Shown here one piece after another: positions 16,332-24,447 of a DNA stretch of 64,000 nucleotides. The DNA is from Hymenobacter cavernae. Its GTDB lineage: Bacteria; Bacteroidota; Bacteroidia; Cytophagales; Hymenobacteraceae. Under the pieces are notes generated by a model. The model was not told the DNA's origin. It saw nothing but the letters and a program-made list of their open reading frames with translations, and ran no database searches. Positions within the stretch are counted from its first letter, which is position 1. Every line of letters starts with the position of its first letter. The stretch spans positions 62,001 to 126,000 of the forward strand of contig NZ_BMHT01000008.1 in the NCBI RefSeq assembly GCF_014641455.1. The letters run 5' to 3'. Position numbers and translations under genes: made by a program.

Positions 16332-16832
16332 ATGTCCACCCCCTTTACCTCTAATCTCCTAGGTGCTTACACCAATCAAGTGCGGGTGCGCGTATGCGGT
16401 CTGCTCGTGCACGATGGCGCTGTTTTGCTTACCGCCCATCGTGGGCTGCTGCCCGATGGTGCGCTGTTTTGGTCGCCGCCGGGCGGGGGCTGGCAGTTTG
16501 GCGAATCAGTGCAGGAGTGCCTGCAACGGGAGTTTCGGGAGGAAACCGGCCTGACTATTATACCCGGTCGCTTTCTGCACCTGCACGAGTTCGGCAGCGA
16601 CCAGCTACAAGCGCTGGAGCTATTTTTTGCCGTAACGCCAACCGATCCGCAGGCTTTGCCTCAGCTCGGCACCGACCCCGAACACGCCGCCGATGCGCAG
16701 CTCCTCACGAAGCTAGCTTTTCTGCCGACACGCCAGCTCGTGAAGCTGCCGCCCCAACAGGTGCACCCCGTGCTGCGCCACATCATCAGCCCCGACGATC
16801 TTTATATTCCCCAAATTCGCTTTCGGCTGTGA
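16332..16832 (+). CDS. Nudix hydrolase
   Basis: A 166-residue single-domain Nudix protein. The Nudix box is complete at residues 52-74: G-x5-E (E58), then REFREETGL with the metal-binding glutamates. The preceding FWSPPGGGWQFGE and following FGSDQLQALELFFAV strands fit. The family hydrolyses nucleoside diphosphates linked to another moiety; which one is not evident. It stands alone, between a TGCTGA-type repeat upstream and a GTTAGCT repeat plus inverted repeat downstream. Confidence 0.88.
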   Translation: MSTPFTSNLLGAYTNQVRVRVCGLLVHDGAVLLTAHRGLLPDGALFWSPPGGGWQFGESVQECLQREFREETGLTIIPGRFLHLHEFGSDQLQALELFFAVTPTDPQALPQLGTDPEHAADAQLLTKLAFLPTRQLVKLPPQQVHPVLRHIISPDDLYIPQIRFRL

Positions 16833-16868
16833 TTAGCTGTTAGCTGTTAGCTATTGGCTGTTAGCTTT
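16833..16868. repeat. Tandem TTAGCTG units after the Nudix gene
   Basis: Four to five copies of a 7-nt unit (TTAGCTG / TTAGCTA) directly after the Nudix stop codon. The complementary units (AACAGC, AACAGCTA) occur at 17021-17047, on the far side of the inverted repeat, so the two runs can pair as an outer stem. Confidence 0.7.
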
Positions 16869-16880
16869 TTGTGATAGCAT

Positions 16881-17018
16881 CGGTGGAGGACGAAGCGCTA
16901 TAGGAACGCGCCACGGCGCGTTCGTCGTTGAACGATGCCGCTTAGTATCTACTCTGGGCACGCCGCCCGGACGAGAACGCGCCGTGACGCGTTCCTACAG
17001 CGTTTCGTCCTCCACCGG
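16881..17018. repeat. Large inverted repeat, GC-rich REP-like family (copy 2)
   Basis: Arms of about 45-48 nt: the left begins GGTGGAGGACGAAGCGCT and continues with GGAACGCGCCACGGCGCG; the right is its near-perfect complement ending TTTCGTCCTCCACC. The inner part matches the inverted repeat at 7838-7936. The left arm is followed by CGTCGTTGAACGATG, a tail shared with the REP units at 30533-30658. No coding capacity; a mobile hairpin or very small non-autonomous element is likely. Confidence 0.8.
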
Positions 17019-17098
17019 AACAGTTAACAGCCAACAGCTAGAAGCTAACTTCGTACCTTTGAGGCCCTATTCCGTACCGCCTCTTTCCCGATTGCCCT

Positions 17099-17980
17099 GT
17101 GCCCTTCTCTGATTCTGCTGCTTCCGTACCTGTTGTCCAGCACCGTTTCCGCGACGAAACGCTGGACCCAGCTAACCCGAGCGCCTATAATCTTTACATT
17201 ACAGCCGGCCCAGCCGGCATACGCCTAGGTCTGGCGGAAGTGCAGCGCAACAAATTTGTGCTGTTGGAAGATTATGCCGTAACGGCTACTTCGTCGCTGG
17301 CAGCACAGCTCCAAGCCCTGACCGCTGAGCACGAGCTGCTAAGGCAGGCCGGTTGGCAGCAGGTGCGGCTAGCGGTGCAGAATCGCGACTTTACGCTGCT
17401 GCCCGCCCCACTTTTTCGCCCCGGCGATGAAGCGACCTATCTGCGGCTGCACCACGGTTTGCAGCTAGCAGAGGAAACATTGCACTACTACGAGCATACC
17501 GGACTCGATATGGTGAGTGTTTTTGCCACCGAAAAGTCTTTATCTGCCTGGCTGCAAGCTAGCTATTCTACCAGCTGCCTGCTGCACCAAACCAGCGCCC
17601 TGATCGAAGGCATCGTTCACCAAAGCAAGCAATCGGCGCCACGGCAGCTGTACCTGCATGTCAATCCGCAGGAGCTAACGCTGGTAGCCGTGCAGGGCAA
17701 ACGGCTGGAATTCTGCAATATATTCCCTTTTAGCAGCGCCGAAGACTTTATCTACTACACCATCCTGGTGATGCAGGAGCTACAGCTCAACCCCGATCAG
17801 GACAGCATCGTCGTGTGGGGTGACTTGCTGCTTGACTCTGAGCTATTTACCATTTTGCGCAAATACGTCCGCAACGTTCGTTTCGGTACGCGCCCCTTCG
17901 ACCTAGCTTATAGCTACCGCCTCAACGACGTATTTGACTACCGCTACTTCGAGCTGTATAGCCTTCACTTATGTAAATAG
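17099..17980 (+). CDS. DUF3822 family protein
   Basis: A 293-residue soluble protein of the DUF3822 family, which has an actin/FtsA-like (ASKHA) style fold by general resemblance: NLYITAGPAGIRLGLAE near residue 30, PRQLYLHVNPQELTLVAVQG near 185, then LEFCNIFPFSSAEDFIYYTILVMQELQLNPDQD and a C-terminal FDYRYFELYSL. The start is GTG at 17099. In Bacteroidota this gene usually sits next to rsmD and coaD; here coaD follows after 61 nt and rsmD is missing. TACCTTTG at 17054 may be its -7 box. Function unknown. Confidence 0.85.
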   Translation: MPFSDSAASVPVVQHRFRDETLDPANPSAYNLYITAGPAGIRLGLAEVQRNKFVLLEDYAVTATSSLAAQLQALTAEHELLRQAGWQQVRLAVQNRDFTLLPAPLFRPGDEATYLRLHHGLQLAEETLHYYEHTGLDMVSVFATEKSLSAWLQASYSTSCLLHQTSALIEGIVHQSKQSAPRQLYLHVNPQELTLVAVQGKRLEFCNIFPFSSAEDFIYYTILVMQELQLNPDQDSIVVWGDLLLDSELFTILRKYVRNVRFGTRPFDLAYSYRLNDVFDYRYFELYSLHLCK

Positions 17981-17981
17981 A

Positions 17982-18038
17982 GTAACTGAGTGAAGTCGTT
18001 CAGATACACACTCAGCCACTCAGTCACTCAGTCACTCT
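17982..18038. repeat. Tandem CACTCAGT units between DUF3822 gene and coaD
   Basis: At least five copies of an 8-nt unit (CACTCAGC / CACTCAGT / CAGTCACT), preceded by diverged copies (GTAACTGAGTGA). The run fills nearly the whole 61-nt spacer up to the coaD start codon. Confidence 0.75.
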
Positions 18039-18041
18039 TCT

Positions 18042-18509
18042 ATGCGTATCGCGCTGTTTCCCGGCTCCTTTGATCCGTTCACCAATGGGCACCTCGACGT
18101 GGTGCGCCGCGGCACGGTACTTTTCGATAAGGTGATTATTGCCATCGGCAACAACAGCAGCAAAACCCGCTATCTACCTGTCGAGGAGATGATAACACTG
18201 ATTGAGTCGGTATTTCAGGATGAGCCCTGCGTGTCGGTGCAGGCGTACAAAGGGCTGACTGCTGATTTTGCCAAGCAAGCTGGAGCCCGATTTCTACTGC
18301 GCGGGCTGCGCAACACCACTGATTTCGAATACGAAAACACGATTGCGCAAGCCAACCGGCACGTCAACCCCGAGCTGGAAACCGTGTTTCTGATTACGTC
18401 GCCGGCACTGGCAGCCATCAGCAGCACCATTATCCGCGAGATTCACCGCTTTGGTGGCCCAGTCGATGATTTTGTGCCGTTCAAGCTACCACCTTACGCA
18501 GCTGGCTAG
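18042..18509 (+). CDS. coaD: Phosphopantetheine adenylyltransferase
   Basis: Fourth step of coenzyme A synthesis: ATP plus 4'-phosphopantetheine to dephospho-CoA, in the cytosol as a hexamer. The 155-residue protein has FPGSFDPFTNGHLDVV with the nucleotidyltransferase T/HxGH motif (here NGH), RGLRNTTDFEYE for substrate binding and the C-terminal ISSTIIREIHRFGG block. Length and motifs are fully normal. It overlaps the convergent lipoprotein gene by 4 nt. Confidence 0.96.
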   Translation: MRIALFPGSFDPFTNGHLDVVRRGTVLFDKVIIAIGNNSSKTRYLPVEEMITLIESVFQDEPCVSVQAYKGLTADFAKQAGARFLLRGLRNTTDFEYENTIAQANRHVNPELETVFLITSPALAAISSTIIREIHRFGGPVDDFVPFKLPPYAAG

Positions 18510-18985
18510 CTGCGCGGTATCATGCGCACGCCTAGCACCTTGTTGGTATTCTCCGGATTCAGCACGGGCACCACGATGTAGTTGAGCGCCGTTAGCGTCA
18601 GGTTGCTGCGCTGCATCAGCTCATCTTCATCATCTCCGAGCACAATAATATCGTGCACTTTACGCGTGTTGGCGTTGAAACTCACGATGAACGTAGTGCC
18701 CTTGTTCTTGAACGTGTTATTCCAGTTTTCGCCGGCGGGCGTGTGCTTCTGCGCCTCAGTTGGCTCCGGACCTAGGTCCTGCTCAGCTGTTTCGAGCGGC
18801 GAACCTAGCTTTTGGCGCACCTGATCGATGGTGCAACCTAGCAATGAGGGAAGGTTGAAAGGCGTATGCGCGGCGGGCGCGTGGACTACGGCAGACACAC
18901 GCCGTTCCCCGACAGTTGAACGGCCAGTGCAGGCCGCCAGCTCATACAAGCCCAGTAAAACAAGCAGATAGTAGAGTCGACGCAT
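18506..18985 (-). CDS. Hypothetical lipoprotein
   Basis: A 159-residue protein with a lipoprotein signal (RRLYYLLVLLGLYELAAC). After a variable linker comes NLPSLLGCTIDQVRQKLGSP, which resembles the helix-turn motif of SmpA/BamE-like folds, and then a strand-rich part (TTFIVSFNANTRKVHDIIVLGDD). It is probably anchored in a periplasmic membrane leaflet. A TTG two codons upstream of the ATG at 18985 is possible but unneeded. Conserved-looking but not recognised by name; it may be a two-layer BamE-type scaffold. Confidence 0.65.
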   Translation of the reverse strand: MRRLYYLLVLLGLYELAACTGRSTVGERRVSAVVHAPAAHTPFNLPSLLGCTIDQVRQKLGSPLETAEQDLGPEPTEAQKHTPAGENWNNTFKNKGTTFIVSFNANTRKVHDIIVLGDDEDELMQRSNLTLTALNYIVVPVLNPENTNKVLGVRMIPRS

Positions 18986-19006
18986 AGGCAACTCCGCCGA
19001 AGGGAG

Positions 19007-19705
19007 TTATTTCGCAGCTTCCTTCGCAGAATCAGTGCCAGCTTGTTCGCTCAGGTAGTGCCGCACCACCAACGCAATAGAAGCATACGACTCATCGAGT
19101 ACATTCAGTGCTTCCTGGGGCGTCATCCAGCGCACTTCCTCAATCGATTCTTCGGCTTGTGGCTTCATCAGCGAGTCGTCGAGGCACTGCATGATAAACC
19201 AGCTGGTTTTTTTCAGGATCTTGTTTCCGTTGTAAGCATAGGAATGCCAGGTGCTTGGCAGCTTTTCGCCTAATACCACGGTAATGCTGCACTCCTCTTC
19301 AACTTCACGCAGGGCGCCGGTGCCGGGATCCTCCTCTTTTTTGAGCTTGCCCTTCGGCAAATCCCACATACCTAGGCGGTAGATCATCAGAATCATTCCA
19401 TCCTTCACCACAAGGCCACCGGCGGCTTTCACAATGCGGAACTGATCCTTCAGGTGCAGAATAAGCCGCTTTTTTTTGCGGGCCAGCAGCGTCAGCGACT
19501 TCAGCTTCTTGAGCTTTTTCACCTCCATCAGACGCAGCAGCCGGTCGATAAAGCCATCGGTTACGTCGCGAATCAGCACATCACCGATCAAATCCTTGGA
19601 CGTAAACTCGTCTTCCGGATTCAGAATCAGGTCGTAGCGGTGCTTGTACACCTTCTCGCTGTTCTTTTTGATAATCAGCGGGATATCATTGATAAAAACA
19701 TTCAT
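19007..19705 (-). CDS. Nudix hydrolase with extra N-terminal domain
   Basis: A 232-residue protein in two parts: an N-terminal domain of about 90 residues that is Lys-rich at its end (MEVKKLKKLKSLTLLARKKKR), and a C-terminal Nudix domain with a complete box (GKLKKEEDPGTGALREVEEECSI) following MWDLPK. The two-part architecture is common in Bacteroidota. The frame continues 19 codons upstream through an unlikely stretch, so the ATG at 19705 was chosen. Substrate unknown. It follows the lipoprotein gene in the opposite order, about 20 nt apart, so both may share one transcript. Confidence 0.88.
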   Translation of the reverse strand: MNVFINDIPLIIKKNSEKVYKHRYDLILNPEDEFTSKDLIGDVLIRDVTDGFIDRLLRLMEVKKLKKLKSLTLLARKKKRLILHLKDQFRIVKAAGGLVVKDGMILMIYRLGMWDLPKGKLKKEEDPGTGALREVEEECSITVVLGEKLPSTWHSYAYNGNKILKKTSWFIMQCLDDSLMKPQAEESIEEVRWMTPQEALNVLDESYASIALVVRHYLSEQAGTDSAKEAAK

Positions 19706-19964
19706 CGCGCAGGATGATCTGAGGGCAAATGGGGGAAGGGAACAGATTATGCCGCAAAACACAGCATAAATATCGGCAAACGGAAATTAGCCTAGGTCGG
19801 GCAAGATACGCGTTGCGGCCGGTTGAGTTGTACTGGTGGCAATGAGAAATGAAAATAGAATGAAGGCGCACAGCGCGAAAGTCGGCTGCCCAAGAAAAAT
19901 GTTGTTGTTTGCCGGTTCCACGTAGACGTTTGTCCTGGCGATTTACTTAACGGCGTACCACTAC

Positions 19965-20465
19965 ATGAAAAAAATAGGCCTACTCTCCGATACCCACAGC
20001 TACCTCGACGACCGCATCGTGCACCACTTAGCCGGCTGCGACGAAATCTGGCACGCCGGCGATTTCGGCACAGCCGCCATCGTGGATGCTCTTAAAGCCC
20101 TGGCTCCTTTGCGCGGCGTGTACGGCAATATCGATGGGCAGGACGTGCGCCAAACCGAGCCGCTGGTGCAGAGCTTCGAGATTGAAGGCCTGAAGGTGCT
20201 GATGACGCATATCGGTGGCTATCCGGGCCACTATAGCCCGGCCGCCCGGCTGCTGCTGGCGCAGGAGCGTCCCGGTTTATTCATCAGCGGGCACTCGCAC
20301 ATTCTGAAAGTGATGCCCGACCCGAAGCTGCACCTGCTGCACCTGAACCCTGGCGCGGCCGGCCGCCACGGTTTTCATAAGGTCCGGACGCTGCTGCGCT
20401 TCGAGGTAGCCGCAGGCAAGGTTCAGCAGTTGCAGGCTATAGAGCTAGGTCCGCGGGTGGGGTGA
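19965..20465 (+). CDS. YfcE/MJ0936-type metallophosphoesterase
   Basis: A 166-residue calcineurin-like phosphoesterase of the small YfcE class. Metal-binding motifs: GLLSDTHSYL (D-x-H), WHAGDFG (GD), VYGNIDGQ (GN in place of GNHE), LMTHIGG and FISGHSHILKV (GHxH). Family enzymes hydrolyse phosphodiesters with two metal ions; the natural substrate is unknown. A strong terminator follows 10 nt after the stop. Confidence 0.9.
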   Translation: MKKIGLLSDTHSYLDDRIVHHLAGCDEIWHAGDFGTAAIVDALKALAPLRGVYGNIDGQDVRQTEPLVQSFEIEGLKVLMTHIGGYPGHYSPAARLLLAQERPGLFISGHSHILKVMPDPKLHLLHLNPGAAGRHGFHKVRTLLRFEVAAGKVQQLQAIELGPRVG

Positions 20466-20474
20466 GGAGCCTGA

Positions 20475-20520
20475 AAAGCAAAAAGCGCTTTTCTTTCACA
20501 AGAAAAGCGCTTTTTGCTTT
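20475..20520. terminator. Bidirectional terminator
   Basis: Perfect 21-bp inverted repeat (AAAGCAAAAAGCGCTTTTCTT and its complement) with a 4-nt loop, ending in T-rich sequence on both strands. It serves the convergent phosphoesterase gene and the gene at 20553-21014. Confidence 0.9.
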
Positions 20521-20552
20521 CTATAGCCGACCGACACCGGTGGCAGGCCGCT

Positions 20553-21014
20553 CTACAGAGCGATTTCGGGCTTCGGCTTATCGCCTTCCTGGCCGTCTTC
20601 GTTCACGGGCTTGGTGATGGCTTCGGCTTCGTCGAAACCTTCGGAACCCGTCTGGTTTACTTTAGCTTCTTCGTTTTGCGAAGGTGTCGAAGTGGCAGCA
20701 GGCTGCACTTTCTCTACCAGGTCGCCTACTACTTCCTTAGCCTTCTCCACTACATCGGAGTGCGCTACGGTGTTAACTACATCAGCAGCAACTTCTTTCA
20801 CCTTGTCGATTGCCGAAGTAGCAGCTTCTTTAACAGAAGCAACTACGCCAGTAGCAGCAGAGCTAGCACCCGTTGTGGTGAAGCGTGACTTCAGTTCATC
20901 TAGGTCCACGTTCTTCAGAACGGGGGTCAGAAGCAGTTGCTTGATGATACGCTGCTTGTTGTTGGCGCGCGCAATGTTCTTGCGGTGCTTCCGCTTGAGG
21001 CGAGTAGTGCTCAT
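20553..21014 (-). CDS. Hypothetical protein, basic N-terminus and amphipathic repeats
   Basis: A 153-residue protein. The first 25 residues are strongly basic (RLKRKHRKNIARANNKQR), the middle (about 50-105) has repeated amphipathic helices of the form VKEAATSAIDKVKEVAADVV and VVEKAKEVVGDLVEKV, and the tail is acidic. No signal peptide or membrane helix. The style resembles LEA/apolipoprotein-like or nucleoid-associated proteins, but no family is recognised. It has a likely -7 box TACTTTTG (complement of 21051-21058) facing that of the threonine aldolase gene. Confidence 0.75.
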   Translation of the reverse strand: MSTTRLKRKHRKNIARANNKQRIIKQLLLTPVLKNVDLDELKSRFTTTGASSAATGVVASVKEAATSAIDKVKEVAADVVNTVAHSDVVEKAKEVVGDLVEKVQPAATSTPSQNEEAKVNQTGSEGFDEAEAITKPVNEDGQEGDKPKPEIAL

Positions 21015-21050
21015 ATCCGGGTCGGTTTAAGTCGATTTGTAAATGGAGGG

Positions 21051-21071
21051 CAAAAGTAAGTCTTATTTTTG
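21051..21071. promoter_or_regulatory. Back-to-back -7 promoter boxes
   Basis: CAAAAGTA at 21051-21058 is TACTTTTG on the minus strand, and TATTTTTG lies at 21064-21071 on the plus strand, only 5 nt apart, both fitting TAnnTTTG. They point to the gene starting at 21014 (minus) and to the threonine aldolase at 21122 (plus). The -33 boxes are weak (TTTCG on the minus strand at 19 nt; TTTG on the plus strand at 24 nt). Confidence 0.5.
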
Positions 21072-21121
21072 AATCGCGAAACATACGCTTATCTTCTCTT
21101 TCGGCCTTACCCTCAGCCATT

Positions 21122-22162
21122 ATGCCCGAACCTATCATTGATCTGCGCTCCGACACCGTCACGCGCCCCACGCCAGCCATGCTGGATGCCATGTTCCACG
21201 CCCGCGTTGGCGACGATGTTTATGGAGAAGACCCCACCGTACGGGAGCTGGAAGAAACCGCCGCCGCCCGCTTTGGCCTGGAAGCCGGCCTGTTCTGCCC
21301 CTCCGGCACCATGACCAACCAAATCGCCATCAAGGCCCAAACCGAGCCCATGACGGAAGTAATCTGCGACCAGACGGCGCACATTTACTTGTGGGAAGTT
21401 GGCGGTATTGCGTTTAATTCCGGCGCTTCCGTGGCCCTGCTGCCCGGCGACCGGGGCCGGATTACGGCGGCGCAGGTGGAAGCCGCTATCCGCGACAAAA
21501 ACAACATTCACTACCCGCCTACCCGCCTCGTGTGCCTGGAAAACACCAGCAACCGCGGCGGTGGCAGCTGCTACTCGCTCGAAAGCATCGAGCAGATTGC
21601 CGAAGTAACGCGCCGTCATGGCCTGAAACTTCACCTGGATGGTGCCCGTGTATTCAACGCGTTGGTTGCTACCGGCCAGAAGGCCGAGGACTACGGCCAG
21701 TACTTTGACTCGATTTCGGTTTGCCTTTCTAAGGGCCTAGGTACGCCGGTTGGCTCGGTGCTGCTTGGCAGTAAAGAGTTGATTCAGAAGTCGAAGCGCA
21801 TCCGTAAGGCTATGGGCGGCGGGATGCGCCAGGCGGGCTACCTGGCTGCCGCTGGTCTTTATGCCCTAGAGCACAACGTAGACCGCCTGGCCGACGACCA
21901 CCGCCGGGCGCAGCAGTTGAGCGCCACGCTGGCCGCGCAGCCGTACGTGGCGAAGGTACTCCCCGCCGAAACCAACCTCGTTATTTTCCGCCTGGCCGAC
22001 GAGCTGCCCGAAACGGCGTTTCTGCAACACTTAGAAGAGCAAGGTATCCGCGCGTCTTCCTTCGGTCCGCAGATGATCCGCTTCGTCACGCACCTCGACT
22101 TCGATGATGCTATGCTTCAGCGCGTTGAAGCTGCCTTAGCGTCGGTATCGGTGCCAGCCTAG
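21122..22162 (+). CDS. ltaE: Low-specificity L-threonine aldolase
   Basis: PLP enzyme that cleaves threonine or allo-threonine to glycine and acetaldehyde. The 346-residue protein has IDLRSDTVTRPTPAML at the start, DDVYGEDPTVRELE, GLFCPSGTMTNQIAI (cofactor loop), LHLDGARVFNA (Asp for the pyridine ring) and SVCLSKGLGTPVGS with the Schiff-base lysine at K204. All family landmarks are intact and length is normal. Monocistronic, between a divergent hypothetical gene and convergent nhaA. Confidence 0.94.
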   Translation: MPEPIIDLRSDTVTRPTPAMLDAMFHARVGDDVYGEDPTVRELEETAAARFGLEAGLFCPSGTMTNQIAIKAQTEPMTEVICDQTAHIYLWEVGGIAFNSGASVALLPGDRGRITAAQVEAAIRDKNNIHYPPTRLVCLENTSNRGGGSCYSLESIEQIAEVTRRHGLKLHLDGARVFNALVATGQKAEDYGQYFDSISVCLSKGLGTPVGSVLLGSKELIQKSKRIRKAMGGGMRQAGYLAAAGLYALEHNVDRLADDHRRAQQLSATLAAQPYVAKVLPAETNLVIFRLADELPETAFLQHLEEQGIRASSFGPQMIRFVTHLDFDDAMLQRVEAALASVSVPA

Positions 22163-22200
22163 CCCTGGTAGCGGGCGGCCACTAGAAGCAGCAATTATTA

Positions 22201-23343
22201 CTATTCGCTTGCTTTAGTGGCCGCCCACAACACGGCCATTCCAAGCAGCGCCGACGCGAAGGAGGCGATGATAACAGCCAGCTTCGCCAAATCGACCTGC
22301 GCTACTTCCGTAAAAGAAAGGTTGGCAATGAGAATGGCCATGGTGAAGCCGATGCCGGCCGTGCAACCTAGCCCCAGGAGCTTCAGCCACGTTATTCCTT
22401 CTGGCAGCGACGACAAACCAGAGCGGACGGCAAGCCAGGTGGCACCAAAAATTCCGAGCGGCTTGCCCAGCATCAGACCTAGCCCTACCCCTAGCCCCAG
22501 CGGCGACAGCAGGTTGCTAAATGAGTCGGCGGAAAGCACGATGGCGGTATTCGCCAGCGCAAACACCGGCAGAATGAGGTAGCTAACGGGTTTGTGCAAC
22601 GCCGCTTCGAGACGCTCGATAGCTGCAGTCGGGATGGTCATGGCCAGCAGCACGCCCGCAATAGTAGCGTGAATACCCGATTTCAACACGCAAAACCACA
22701 GCACAATACCTAGCCCAAAGTAGATAGGCAAGGTCATTATTTTCAATCTATTACAGCCAACCAGCACTGCAAATACGCCCGCGGCACCCAGCAGATACGG
22801 CAGGTGCAATTGGGACGTATAAAACACGGCAATAATAATCACCGCCATTAGGTCGTCGATGATGGCTAGAGCGGTGAGAAAAATACGGAGGCTAAACGGC
22901 ACCCGGTCGCCGAGCAGCGACAGAATGCCGAGCGAGAAGGCAATGTCAGTGGCCGTCGGGACGGCCCAGCCGTGCGCCGCTGGCGTGCCGGCTGCGCAAA
23001 GCAGATACACCCCCGCAGGCAAGGCAACGCCGCCTATCGCCGCAATAACCGGCAGCATGGCGTGGCGCAAGTCGGTCAGTTCGCCATAGAGTACCTCGCG
23101 CTTAATTTCCAGGCCAACTTGGAAAAAAAACACGACCATCAGCCCGTCGTTGATCCAATGCTCTACGCTCTTTTCCAACGGCGGCATACCTAGCTGAAAT
23201 TCCCAAAAGTGATGGTAAGCGTCACCCCAACTTGTGTTGCTGATGGTTAATGACACGGCCGTTGCCAGCAGCAACAAAAGCCCTGAAAGCTTACCCGTTT
23301 CTGACAAGTCCCGAATAGGAGCGATAATTCTTCGTAGTAGCAT
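22201..23343 (-). CDS. nhaA: Na+/H+ antiporter NhaA
   Basis: Electrogenic sodium-proton antiporter of the inner membrane. The 380-residue protein has about 12 membrane segments. NhaA marks: WINDGLMVVFFFQVGLEIKREVL, the ATDIAFSLGILSLLG helix, LTALAIIDDLMAVIIIA with the paired aspartates that bind the cation, and GFTMAILIANLSF. An in-frame extension of 21 codons upstream is Pro/Leu-rich and not conserved-looking, so the ATG at 23343 was chosen (LLRRIIAPIRDLSETGK). Likely role in pH and sodium homeostasis. Confidence 0.94.
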   Translation of the reverse strand: MLLRRIIAPIRDLSETGKLSGLLLLLATAVSLTISNTSWGDAYHHFWEFQLGMPPLEKSVEHWINDGLMVVFFFQVGLEIKREVLYGELTDLRHAMLPVIAAIGGVALPAGVYLLCAAGTPAAHGWAVPTATDIAFSLGILSLLGDRVPFSLRIFLTALAIIDDLMAVIIIAVFYTSQLHLPYLLGAAGVFAVLVGCNRLKIMTLPIYFGLGIVLWFCVLKSGIHATIAGVLLAMTIPTAAIERLEAALHKPVSYLILPVFALANTAIVLSADSFSNLLSPLGLGVGLGLMLGKPLGIFGATWLAVRSGLSSLPEGITWLKLLGLGCTAGIGFTMAILIANLSFTEVAQVDLAKLAVIIASFASALLGMAVLWAATKASE

Positions 23344-23775
23344 CAAGGGTAAAGATACCGGTATCAGCCACAAAGGTTCGTTTTCAGGCAATGGTAGCTG
23401 CCTCAATGGCTTGTCCCAACCGCTTGAAAAAGCGTATGAAGTACCGGCTGCCTCCTTTTGTTATCAGTGACAAGTTTAGGTTTTGACACCGAACTGTCAG
23501 CAACCTAGCTAAAGTTTTAAAAGCACAAACAGCTTGCTCGCCAGATTTTTCGTAGCATTAACCTTGTGCTTGCAGCCAGCTTGCTGTGCGGTCTGATTGT
23601 AGGCATTACTTATGTAGTAGTTGTTTTTCATCGCGGTACAAGCCCTCACCATTGACCCTTTGGTGAAACAGCTGCGGCTCAGCACCGTGCTGAATACGCA
23701 TCCTCTCCTTCTCATTAAATCATTCTTGGTCAGCCTAGCCCCTTCTGGCCGATGCGCTGCCTAGCTTTACTGTTC
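23344..23775. other. Intergenic region between nhaA and the PPP phosphatase
   Basis: About 430 nt between divergent genes, more AT-rich than average around 23500-23700. Short open frames exist on the minus strand but show no protein-like pattern. No hairpin or clear promoter box was found; ACCTAGCT occurs at 23506. Confidence 0.4.
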
Positions 23776-24429
23776 ATGAATCTTTTTCTTATCGGCGATG
23801 TGCATGGCTGCTACTACACGTTCCAGGCGCTGCTGCGCTACTGGCAACCGCAGGAAGAACTCCTGATTCAGGTCGGCGACCTGGTCGACCGCGGCAATTT
23901 TGCCCCTGAAACAGTGGCTATGGCGATGGAAGTGCACGCCGATTATCCCGGCCAAACCGTGTTCCTGCGCGGCAACCACGAAGCGGGCATGATCCGGCAC
24001 TACGGCTCGGACGGACCTTTTCCGGAGTGGCTCAACTGGGGCGGCCGCACCACAGTGCATCAATACGACCAGCAACCGTCGCTGCTTCAGCCGCACCTGC
24101 GCTGGCTGGCGCAGCGGCCCCTGATCTGGGAAAACGACCACGTAGTCGTCAGCCACGCCGGCCTGGCCGATACAGATGACCCCTACGACGAAGAAAACCT
24201 GGATGGCGTGTTGTGGCGGCGCGGTCCGCTGCGCAATGTTGGTAAGCTTCAGGTGATTGGCCACACGCCCACGCCCAACGGGTTGCCGCTCTTCGACCGT
24301 CTTTCGCACACCCTCAGCATCGACACGGGCGCCTACCTAGGTCGCGTGCTGACCGGCGTAAAGCTCACAGCCGAGGGCGAGATTTTGCAGATCGTGGCTA
24401 TTCCGGTGGAGGCCGCTGATATCAGCTAA
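23776..24429 (+). CDS. PPP-family metallophosphoesterase (PrpA/ApaH-like)
   Basis: A 217-residue phosphoesterase with the three PPP motifs: LIGDVHGCY (GDxHG), VGDLVDRGNF (GDxVDRG) and FLRGNHEAGM (GNHE), then VVSHAGL and VIGHTPTPNG for the remaining metal ligands. It may act on phosphoproteins (bacterial Ser/Thr phosphatase) or dinucleoside polyphosphates; the sequence alone does not decide. The ATG at 23776 puts the metal motif at residue 7, as usual; an upstream TTG/ATG extension was dropped. It is followed 18 nt later by alkA, probably co-transcribed. Confidence 0.9.
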   Translation: MNLFLIGDVHGCYYTFQALLRYWQPQEELLIQVGDLVDRGNFAPETVAMAMEVHADYPGQTVFLRGNHEAGMIRHYGSDGPFPEWLNWGGRTTVHQYDQQPSLLQPHLRWLAQRPLIWENDHVVVSHAGLADTDDPYDEENLDGVLWRRGPLRNVGKLQVIGHTPTPNGLPLFDRLSHTLSIDTGAYLGRVLTGVKLTAEGEILQIVAIPVEAADIS

Positions 24430-24447
24430 TTTCTCCTAGCTTGCCGC

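Noticed and set aside
23509..23715. Minus-strand open frame of 68 codons between nhaA and the phosphatase
   Set aside because: No domain, odd composition and no promoter; a 40-residue inner version is equally unconvincing.
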